A DNA stretch of 10,259 nt. It comes from Acephala macrosclerotiorum (lineage: Eukaryota > Ascomycota > Leotiomycetes > Helotiales > Mollisiaceae). Made by a program: the position numbers and the translations under genes. The notes below the pieces were generated by a model. It did not search any database. It was not told where the DNA came from and was given only the letters and a program-made list of their open reading frames with translations. The stretch spans positions 1 to 10,259 of the forward strand of contig MU120005.1 of assembly GCA_014904845.1 (NCBI GenBank). Direction: 5' to 3'. Below are positions 1 through 7,356 of this stretch, in pieces (position 1 is the stretch's first letter; each line of letters begins with the position of its first letter).

Positions 1-169
1 TTTAAAAATTATTTTTTAAAATAATTTAAAATATATATATTTTTACTATAATTTTATTTGTAATTTTTTTTTATTTATTTTAAATTTAAATTTTACGTTA
101 TTTTTAATTTTTTAAAATAATTTAAATACTTTTTTTATTTTGCAAATATAAACTTTTTTAATTTTTGAA

Positions 170-211
170 CAAATTTTTTTTTTTTTCAAATTTTTTTTTT
201 TTTTTTTCAAA
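170..211. repeat. CAAA plus poly-T interrupted tract
   Basis: CAAA occurs at 170, 187 and 208, separated by runs of 13 and 17 T. This is either a short imperfect tandem repeat or a homopolymer with retained CpA sites. No function is apparent. Confidence 0.5.
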
Positions 212-1963
212 TTTAAAACGCTTTTAAACGTTTATTAAACTTTAAATCAAAAAAAAAACTCGATATTAAAATTGTTTTTAAAATCAAAACAAATTATAAA
301 CATATTTTAATTTAAATTATTTTAATTTTATTTTATAAAAAAAAATTTATTAATTAAATAATTTAATTTAATTTTAAATTAAAATTTTTTTATTTTTATT
401 TTAAAATATTTTTTAATAAAAAAATATTATTATTCAAATTTCAAATAAATTATTTTTTATTTTTATTTATTTTTTATTACGTTTTTCTATTAATTAAAAA
501 AAAAATTTAAATTTTAATAATAATATTTAATTATATTAATCGAGAATATTATTATAATAATTAAATATATTTTTTTTATATATAATATAAAACGTTAAAA
601 ATAATTATAAACGAATTTTAATTTAAATTGAAAAAAATATTAAAAATTCAAACGAATTAAACAAATTAAATAAATTAAATAAAAAAAAAAAAAATTTTAA
701 TTTAAATAATCGTAATTTCAATATTGTTTTATTTAATAAAATTTTAATTAATAATTTTATTAATATTTTTAATAGAATTTATAATTTAATATTAATTATA
801 AATAATAATAATAATATTTTTTTTTAAAATAAAAAAATTTAAATTTTACGAATATTTTTAATTTTATAATATATAAATTATTTTTAAATATTAAAATAAT
901 TATTTATAAATCGAATTTTTTTTTTATAAATTTTTTTATTATTAAAAAAAAAAACGAATTTAATTAATTATAAATCGATTTAAAAAAAATTTTAATTAAT
1001 ATTTTTATTTTATATTTATAATAAATTTTAAAAAAAAATTTAATATTATATTTTATTTTTTAAATTAAAATTTTATTTATTAATATATATAATTTATATT
1101 ATTATATTTAATTTTAAATAATAATTAAAAAAATTAAAATATTTATAAAAAATTTTTTAATTTTATTTTAATTTTTAAAAATAAAAAAAATTAATTCGAT
1201 TTTTATTATAAAATTTAAATTTAAAAATAATATAATTAATATAAAAAAATTCGTTTATAAAACGAAATATAATAAATAATTTTTATTTAAAATAATATAT
1301 AATAAAAAAATACTCATTTAAAAATTTTTTTAATTAAATTTATTAAATATTAAATATTTTTTATTTAAAACGATTTATTAAAATAAAAAAATTAATTAAT
1401 TTTATTATACGTTTTTATATTTTTATATTAATTAAATATAAAAATATTATTAATTTTTCGAATTAATTTTTTTATAAAATAATAATTTTTATATTTATTT
1501 AATTAATTTTATAAATTTTTTTAAAAATTTAAATTTATATATAAAATTTTTATTATAAAATTTTAATAATTTTATAATTTTATTTAAATTTTTAATAATT
1601 TAAAAAATATTTAATAAAAAATAATAATAAAATTCGTTTATTATTAAAATTAAAATTATTTTTATAATTAATAATTATTTATTAAACGATTAAAATTTTT
1701 ATAATTATTATAAAAAATTATATTATATTTTATTAAATATTTTATTAAATATTTTTATTTTAAAAAACAATTTAATATTAAAAAAAAAATAATAATAATA
1801 AACGAAAATTAAATAATATAAAAAATTTATTTTTAAAAAAATTGAAATTTTTAATTAAATTTATATTTTTTTTTATTTTATTTATAAAATTTATTAATAC
1901 GATTACAATTATAATTTATAATATACAATTTTTAATTAGTAATAATAAATTGAATTTTATATA

Positions 1964-2004
1964 TTTTTTTTTTTTTTTTATTATTTTTTTTTTTTTTTTT
2001 TTTT
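1964..2004. repeat. Two long poly-T runs
   Basis: A run of 16 T (1964-1979) and a run of 21 T (1984-2004) are separated only by ATTA. These are the longest homopolymers in the left flank. They may be slippage products or, on the minus strand, an old poly-A tail. The exact lengths are prone to sequencing error. Confidence 0.6.
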
Positions 2005-4060
2005 ATTTAATATAATTTTTTTTATTTTTATTAAATTTTTTAAAAATAATTATATTATTATAAATTGATTTTAATTTATTAATTTATTAATTTAATATTT
2101 TTAAATTATATTCAAATATAAAAAATTAAATTAAATTTAAAAAAATTAAAAATATTTTTATTTCGATTTTAAATTTTAATAATAAATTAATAATATTTAT
2201 TTTTATTAATATTAAATAATATTCGTTTATAAAATTATATAATTTTATTTCGATTTTTTAATTGAATTAAATAATTTTTTTTGTATCGTTTTATAATAAT
2301 TATTATTTTAATAATTAAAATTATAATTAAATAAAATTTTTATTTGTTTAAATTATTTGAAATTTATATAATTGTTTAAAATAAATTTATTTAATATAAT
2401 TATATAAATTATTTCAACGTTTAAAAATTTAATAAATTTTCGATTAATTTTATAATAAAATTTAAAAATAAATTATACGTTTATAATATATATTATATAA
2501 AATAAATAAATAAAAATCGTATAATTATTTTATTAAATTAAAAAAATATTTTATAAAATTAATTTAATTTTTATTAAAAAATTCAATAATAATAAATTTA
2601 TTATTATTTTTATATATAATAAAATAAAATTAATATAAATTTATATTATTAAATTTAAAAACAAAATTACAAATTATTTTAAATATTAAAATAAAAAATA
2701 AATAATTAAACAATTATAAAATAATAATAATAAATTTTATAAATTTTTTAAAAAAAATAATATTAATTAAAAATTTATCGAATTATATTTATTAAAAATA
2801 AATAATTTATTCGAATAATTTAATTAAATTATTTAAAAAAAAAAGATTTTTTTTTAAAAAAAAAAATTTTAATTTTAATTTTTAATTAAAAATAATTAAA
2901 TATACGTATTATTTTTATTTTCGATTTTATTATTTTGTAATTAATATATTATTATTCGAAATATAATATAATAAAAAATTTAATTATAATTATATTAAAA
3001 ATTTTAATTTTAATATTTATTATTATAATTTTAATAAAAATTAAAAAAATCGAAATAAAATCGTTTAAAATTTTTTAATTAAATATAAAAAAAATATTTT
3101 ATATAAAATTTTAAAATTAAACGATTATATTACTCGAACGATTTCAATTAAAAAAATTAAACGTATTTTTTAAAATTAATTTATTTTAAAAAATAAATAT
3201 AAATACGAATTTCAATAATTTATAAATTATTTTATAAATTTAATTAAATCGTTAATTTTTATTTTAAAATTAAAATTCGTATTAAAATTCGTTATTTTAT
3301 TTTATTTATTAATTTTAATATTTTTATTCGATTTAAATTGTAAAAAAAAAACAATTAATAATAAAAAATTAATTTATTAATTATATAAAATTAATTATTT
3401 TATTATAATTTATTTTCGATTGTTTAATATTAAATTCGTTTAAATTAATTTATTTTTTTAAAAATATTAATCGTTTTATTATTTTTACGTAAATTATTAA
3501 TTAAATTTTTAATATAAAATTTTTTTAATTAAATTTAATTAAAATAATTTTTAATCGAATAATTTTTTATTAAAAAATTTTTAATTTTTTTAAATAATAA
3601 AAAAAAAATTATATTTAAAAATTGAAATTTAATTTAAATATTAATAATAAAATCGATTTATTTAATTTTTAATTTTTATTTTTAATAATTAAATTTTTTT
3701 TAATTTTATCGATTTATTAAATTTTTTATTTTTAATAATTGAATTTATTTAATTTAATTAAAAAAATTTCGAAAATATATATTATATATTATTTAATATA
3801 AAAAACGAATTTGAAAAATAATAAAAATATTTATAATATTTTTATTTTTAAAATTTTTTATTTATTTTATTTATTAAAAATAAAATAAATTTTAATTTCA
3901 AATTAAATCGTTTGATTTTTTTTTTAATTATTTGTATTTTTAATAATTTTTTGATTTTTTCAATTTAAATTTTTTTTTATATTAAATTTATTATTAATAT
4001 ATACAATTTTTTTCTTTTCTCGTTTTATTTCGTATTTTATAATAATTATTTTTTATTATT

Positions 4061-4065
4061 TTTTT
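4061..4065. other. Possible 5-bp target-site duplication (left)
   Basis: TTTTT directly precedes the TGTGA start of the first LTR. The same five bases follow the second LTR at 7352-7356. Five base pairs is the usual duplication size for Copia and many Gypsy elements. In such T-rich DNA the match is weak evidence. Confidence 0.3.
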
Positions 4066-4091
4066 TGTGAATATAATATTAGTACAATAAT

Positions 4092-4097
4092 CACGTG
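4092..4097 (+). promoter_or_regulatory. E-box CACGTG in LTR
   Basis: CACGTG is unchanged in both LTR copies (also 7172-7177), although bases on either side differ. It is the classic palindromic site for bHLH factors. Retention may also reflect that it contains only CpA and CpG cytosines, the contexts lost least here. Confidence 0.35.
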
Positions 4098-4190
4098 TAA
4101 TATTAAATTGCATTGAAATTAATTTAATTATATTAGAATTGAAATTATATTTTTCAATTTTTACGCAATTTTTAAAAGAATTAATTACTT

Positions 4191-4200
4191 TATACGTATA
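4191..4200 (+). promoter_or_regulatory. TATACGTATA palindrome, possible LTR TATA region
   Basis: This ten-base perfect palindrome is identical in both LTR copies (also 7271-7280). It contains a TATA-like core about 100 bases after CACGTG and 47 bases before AATAAA, where a promoter TATA would be expected in U3. Confidence 0.3.
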
Positions 4201-4246
4201 TTAAAAACTAAAAATCTTACGTATATTTTTTGTTTTTTTTTATTCG

Positions 4247-4252
4247 AATAAA
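4247..4252 (+). terminator. AATAAA poly(A)-signal-like motif in LTR
   Basis: AATAAA follows TTCG and lies about 20 bases before the LTR end, identical in the second copy (7326-7331). The position is typical of a retroelement poly(A) signal. The motif is common by chance in such AT-rich DNA; its weight comes from conservation in both copies. Confidence 0.35.
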
Positions 4253-4272
4253 TATTTTTTAGTAAATCAATA

Positions 4273-4741
4273 CTAATTAATAATTATTCAATTAATTACG
4301 AAATAGTAAAAATTATTTTTAAAAGAAATTAAATTACAAAAGAATATTATATTTATTTTTATAAGAATACGCTAAAGAAAATTAATACGTTTTCGTATTA
4401 TATTATAAAATACGAAAAATTTCTAAGGATTTAAAAAACGCGTAAATCGAATTTTTTTTATTTGTTTATTTTTTAAATTTGTATTTATTACGTAAAATAA
4501 TATTATTTACGAATATTTAATTATAAAAAAAATATTATATTTACTTTTATAAAACTATAAAAAAGTATTATATTTATAATTTAATATTGAAATTTTTTTT
4601 TTTATAATTTTAAATTAAATTATAATGATTTTTTTATTGAATTATTATTTATTTCAATTAAATTTATTAATTTAAAACAAATATTTCTCGAGTATTTTAT
4701 AAAAATTCGATTTAATTAATTATTTTATTTCTTTTTTTATT
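4273..4741 (+). other. Retroelement leader, no recognisable gene
   Basis: This is the region between the left LTR and the first coding-like stretch. No frame looks protein-like. It holds two competing hairpins (4384-4418). A primer-binding site is expected just after 4272. Bases 4278-4286 (TAATAATTA) agree at 7 of the first 8 positions with an initiator-Met tRNA complement if G/C were mutated to A/T, but this proves little in AT-rich DNA. Confidence 0.45.
4384..4418 (+). other. Competing hairpins in retroelement leader
   Basis: AATACG at 4384-4389 pairs with CGTATT at 4394-4399 around a TTTT loop. Alternatively TTTTCGTATT at 4390-4399 pairs perfectly over 10 bp with 4409-4418 around a 9-base loop. 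The two structures share the arm 4394-4399 and exclude each other. Retroelement leaders often carry dimerisation or packaging stem-loops, but no function is shown here. Confidence 0.4.
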
Positions 4742-5689
4742 ACGACAAAATTTTTTTTTACAATTACGAATTAATCGATTTATAACGCGTGCAAATCGTA
4801 TTACTTTACAATTACATTTTATAAAACGTCGTCTCGAACTCGCAAAATCTCTAAGTAATTATCCGTAGAACTTCTTACATTACTCGAGAATTTCAACAAT
4901 TTCAAATATCGATTCTATCAATTCTATACAAACAAACAACGATTAAACCTCGAATTACAATCTCAAAACCAATTCTACGATTACGCGTAAAAGTATTCGA
5001 TCGTAAAATTATTGTATATTTTATTTTCTCGATTCGATAAAAAAAATATTATTTGATTTTCAACGCGTAATAATAATTTTTTTATATATTTATAATAATA
5101 TTCAAATTATTATAATTTGAGACGAAATAAAATATATCGTTATTAAAATTAAAAAATATAAAAAAATTCGCGATCGATATTCGATTTTATTAAAAAACAA
5201 TAATAATTATAATTTGAATAATATTCGAAAATTGAATAATAATAAATAATTCAAAATACAATACGAGAAAAATTTCAAGTATTTTATAAAATTTATATTA
5301 TTAATAAAAATCGTAAAAAATCGAATTTAAATCGATATTATAAAAAAATATAAAATTTGAAAAATATTATTAAAATCTTTCGAATTTTACAATTTCGAAA
5401 CGAGTTTAATTCGATAAAAAAAAAATTTTTACGAAAAAAAAAAATAAACGAATATATTATATATTACTTTGAATATTATAAAAAAAATATATATTAAAAT
5501 TATATACTATAAAAATACTTTAAAAATGATTTTGAGAATTAAATAATTAAAATTTTTATTTTAAATTCAAAAAATTTAATTAAAAATTTATAAAACTATT
5601 ATCGATTATATAATTATTAAATATTTATCGATAAAAAATTAATTTTTATAAATTTGTAAAAAATTGTAAACAAAAAAAAATATTATAAA
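4742..5689 (+). pseudogene. Gag-like coding relic, Retrotrans_gag type (tentative)
   Basis: This is a forward frame broken by RIP-type stops, almost all TAA (for example 4772, 4856, 4988, 5144, 5351, 5495, with TGA at 5054). It has protein-like composition: a Ser/Thr-rich start (4742-4855), a Leu/Gln/Asn helical stretch (4859-4987, 43 codons open), and two open runs of 35 and 47 codons (5246-5350, 5354-5494) divided by a single stop. The part at 5396-5551 reads RNEF, then EYI..YFEYY, then KYFKNDFENQII once the stops are skipped. It resembles, from memory, the C-terminal half of retroviral-type Gag domains in fungal Ty3/Gypsy elements, where a Gln-rich turn, an E-Y-x-x-x-F helix and an F-x-x-G-L motif follow in order. 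No zinc knuckle is visible. It shares its frame with the Copia-type Gag relic downstream, so it could be an N-terminal extension of the same protein or a different element. Nothing functional remains. Confidence 0.4.
4801..4980 (+). other. C-rich, G-poor island of low mutation
   Basis: In these 180 bases I count 40 C but only 13 G (29% G+C; GC skew about -0.5). Many C here are followed by A or T, sites that are lost elsewhere. Cytosines of the + strand were largely spared while those of the - strand (seen as G) are mostly gone. The island coincides with the best-preserved part of the upstream Gag-like relic. Confidence 0.7.
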
Positions 5690-5798
5690 TAAACAAAAAA
5701 AGAAATTAAAAATCAAATAAAATATAAAAAATTATATTCGCAATAAAATTTTGCAAATAAAAAAAAAAAAAAACTATTAAAAAAATCAATTAAATCTC

Positions 5799-5869
5799 GA
5801 TTTCAAAGTACGATATTTCAAATATTTCAAATATTTGTTTTTAGATTTCAAAATACGATATTTTAAATA
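5799..5869 (+). repeat. 26-bp direct repeat with RIP-type differences
   Basis: 5799-5824 and 5844-5869 match at 24 of 26 bases, 45 bp apart. Both differences are transitions towards A/T in the second copy (G at 5808, C at 5819). The motif TTTCAAA(G/A) recurs at 5801, 5846, 5875 and 5915. In the Gag frame these encode Phe-Gln repeats or near repeats, probably a former Pro/Ser-Gln-rich linker. Confidence 0.6.
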
Positions 5870-6642
5870 CGTGTTTTCAAAGAACAATTTATTTAATATA
5901 TTTAATTTGTTTTATTTCAAAGAAAAACAATATTGAAATTAATAATTAAAAAGTGTTTTTATTAATAAAAATAAAAACGATTATAATATTATTAATAGTT
6001 TTAAATTTAATTATATTAATTTTAAATTTTTTAATAATTTAATTTATTGAAAATAATTATCGATTTAATAAAATTTTATAACGAGAATATAAAATATAAT
6101 AAAAAATTATATAATATTATTAATATTAAATTTCAAGTTTTTTACGATTATTATTATAAAATCGTTTTATTAAAAAAATATTATAATAATATATTTTTTA
6201 TTATATTAAAAAATCGAATTAATTATTTTTATTATAATAAAATTACAAAAAAAAACTACAATTTTAATACTATAATCGATATAATAAAAATTTATTTTGA
6301 AATCGAAAAAAATCGTTAATTGTATATATTCGAATAAAAAAAAATTATATTTTTAAAAATTATTAAAATTAATTTAAAAAAAATTTATTTTAAATATTTT
6401 TAATTATTTTTCGATTAATTTAAAAAAATTTAATGAAAATTATTAAATAAATATTAAACAAAATATAATCTCAAAGATCAAATTATTAATACTTATAAAA
6501 ATATAAAAAAATATAATTTAATTTTTTATAATTTTATTTTTACATACGAAAAAATTTGTATTTAATTGAAATCGATAATTGATACGAAAATACAAACTCG
6601 AGAATACAATAATTACAATATGCGAATATTATAAAGTCAAAA

Positions 6643-6678
6643 CGATTACGATTACGATTACGATAACGATAACGATAT
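6643..6678 (+). repeat. Hexamer repeat CGATTA/CGATAA
   Basis: Three units of CGATTA, two of CGATAA and one CGATAT lie in direct succession. In the Gag relic frame they encode alternating Asp-Tyr and Asp-Asn. An acidic low-complexity stretch at this point is plausible between the Gag core and a basic tail. Confidence 0.7.
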
Positions 6679-6800
6679 ACGTATATTTTAATTATATCGA
6701 AACTCGAACGATCGTATATACGAAAAAATTATCAAAAATAATAAATATAAACAAAGTAAAAAAAAATACAAATAACGATAAAAAGAAAAAAAAATTTATT

Positions 6801-6882
6801 AAAAAAAAAAAAAAAAAAAGTAATTTTTGCGTTACGTTTTTAAAAAAAAAAAAAAAAAAAGTAATTTTTGCGTTACGTTTTT
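6801..6882 (+). repeat. Perfect 41-bp tandem duplication
   Basis: Two identical units lie back to back (6801-6841 and 6842-6882). Each has 19 A followed by a 22-base segment from GTAATTTTTGCG to ACGTTTTT. There is no difference between copies although the surroundings are heavily mutated, so the duplication probably happened after mutation ceased, or it is a sequencing or assembly artefact at a homopolymer. The A runs may derive from a purine-rich Arg/Gly/Lys coding tail of Gag. Confidence 0.85.
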
Positions 6883-7145
6883 AATATTATAATTATTTGA
6901 TTTATAAAATCAAAAAAAAAAAAAAATTTATTTTAATTTCAATATTTATAATTTTCAATAAATTTCGAGAATAATATTAATTTATTAGTATTATTTCCAG
7001 AGTTTAATCACATGATTTTTATATGATTTTTGCATTAAAATATTAGTAAGTTTTACGTATTAACGAATTATAATAAAAAAAAAAACAAAAATATTTAATT
7101 AATTAAATTGAATTAATTGTACTTGACAAAAAAAAAAACTACTAG
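6883..7145 (+). other. 3' internal region of element with possible polypurine tract
   Basis: No coding frame is recognisable between the Gag relic and the right LTR. The stretch 6990-7060 keeps unusual dinucleotides (CCAGAG at 6998-7003) and a 9-bp direct repeat ATGATTTTT (7012 and 7023). GAC plus 11 A (7125-7138) lies 7 bases before the LTR and could be the remnant of the polypurine tract that primes plus-strand synthesis, but it is separated from the LTR by CTACTAG. Confidence 0.4.
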
Positions 7146-7351
7146 TGTAAATATAATATTAGTACAATAGTCACGTGCAGTACTAGGCTGCATTGGAACT
7201 AGTCCAATTGCGCTAGAATTGAAATTATATTTTTCAATTTTTATACAATTTCTAGAAAAACGAATTATTTTATACGTATACTAAAAATTAAAAATCTTAT
7301 ATACGTTTTTTGTTTTTTTTATTCGAATAAATATTTTTTAATAAATCAATA
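7146..7351 (+). repeat. Right LTR copy (better preserved)
   Basis: This is a direct repeat of 4066-4272, about 84% identical (32 substitutions in 206 aligned positions). I count 44 G/C (about 21%), the highest of any comparable transposon segment here except the C-rich island. The region 7161-7217 retains CpT and CpC sites that are T or A in the left copy. It carries CACGTG (7172-7177), TATACGTATA (7271-7280) and AATAAA (7326-7331). Similarity to the left copy ends after CAATA at 7351, where the flank begins. Confidence 0.75.
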
Positions 7352-7356
7352 TTTTT
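7352..7356. other. Possible 5-bp target-site duplication (right)
   Basis: TTTTT directly follows the right LTR and equals 4061-4065. It is weak because poly-T is common in the window. Confidence 0.3.

Larger units (their letters stand above)
1..4060. other. Gene-free, RIP-saturated AT block (left flank)
   Basis: No coding frame, RNA gene or transposon can be recognised here. Every frame is broken by TAA every few codons. In the 660 bases 1801-2460 I count only 12 C and 17 G (about 4.4% G+C), and 8 of the 12 C are followed by G. CpT/ApG occurs once and CpC/GpG never. This is what an old repeat looks like after nearly all mutable cytosines on both strands have become T. Remnants of older transposons are likely but cannot be identified by eye. 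G+C rises only near 3990-4060, just before the LTR. The saturated state is seen directly; calling it RIP heterochromatin is inference. Confidence 0.75.
4066..4272 (+). repeat. Left LTR copy (more heavily mutated)
   Basis: This aligns along its full length (207 bp) with 7146-7351, with one single-T length difference in a T run. There are 32 substitutions, 31 of them transitions and 1 a transversion (near 4181-4182). At 22 transition sites the other copy keeps C or G and this one has T or A; at 9 sites it is the reverse. Features shared by both copies are the TGT start, CACGTG (4092-4097), the palindrome TATACGTATA (4191-4200) and AATAAA (4247-4252) near the end. That order (box, TATA-like, poly(A) signal) fits U3-R-U5. 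Orientation is + by the TG start, the AATAAA position and the direction of the Gag relics. The repeat itself is certain; LTR identity is inferred. Confidence 0.75.
5693..6799 (+). pseudogene. Ty1/Copia-type Gag relic, RIP-broken
   Basis: One forward frame runs without a visible frameshift. 5693-6046 encodes many Phe-Gln pairs and then dense TAA (from 5963), as expected if a Pro/Gln-rich N-terminal linker (CCN, CAA) became TTN and TAA. 6047-6316 is 90 codons open, about 270 bases without a stop, far more than chance where TAA is so common. It reads LIKFYNEN, then KFQVFYDYYYK, LKNRINYFYY and YFEIEKNR. It matches in order and spacing the Gag of fungal Copia elements as I remember it. The match continues through stops at 6317, 6335, 6401, 6416, 6431, 6434, 6455, 6563 and 6632, at places where that family has Gln or Trp: 6317 just after the E-x-x-N-R motif, and 6335 at an E-W position. 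An acidic Asp-Tyr/Asn repeat (6644-6676) and a Lys-rich tail follow. Gag would form the retroelement particle. No zinc knuckle or pol is visible. The family call rests on memory of the pattern, not a search. Confidence 0.65.
4066..7351 (+). mobile_element. Degenerate Gag-only LTR retrotransposon (candidate)
   Basis: Two direct ~206-bp repeats bound a ~2.9-kb interior. The repeats begin TGT and end CAATA, where the last CA of a canonical LTR end could have become TA by the same C-to-T process. Similarity stops abruptly at both outer and inner edges, as expected for LTRs. The interior carries two Gag-like relics in one forward frame and no visible pol. About 350 bp separate the end of the Gag relic from the second LTR, too little for integrase or reverse transcriptase. 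G+C is clearly higher than in the flanks (about 14% and 21% in the two LTRs against 4-6%), so this looks like a younger insertion in older mutated DNA. An alternative is two solo LTRs of one family flanking unrelated relics. The T5 flank duplication supports a single element only weakly. Confidence 0.5.

Noticed and set aside
170..211. Degenerate CRISPR or telomere-type repeat
   Set aside because: There are only three CAAA spacings of unequal length between T runs. No repeat-spacer pattern or telomere unit is present.
4278..4286. Primer-binding site for initiator Met tRNA
   Set aside because: It is compatible only after assuming several mutations. TAATAATTA-like strings occur throughout the window.
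5099..5220. 12-bp inverted repeat TATTCAAATTAT, arms 98 bases apart
   Set aside because: Inverted matches of this length are expected by chance in DNA that is almost all A and T, and nothing else marks these ends.
6047..6319. 90-codon open frame as an intact small gene
   Set aside because: The start would be TTG with no sign of a true start, and the Gag-like match continues through the stop at 6317. It is an open segment of a broken longer gene.
6579..6884. 101-codon open frame on the + strand with Thr-Ile repeats and Lys-rich end
   Set aside because: It overlaps the Gag relic in another frame. Its Thr-Ile repeat is the hexamer CGATTA read out of frame, and its end is the 41-bp duplication plus poly-A. 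It is a shadow, not a gene.
7005..7014. TAATCACATG as a third LTR fragment (LTR has TAGTCACGTG)
   Set aside because: The resemblance is only about 10 bases with two transitions, and neighbouring bases do not align.
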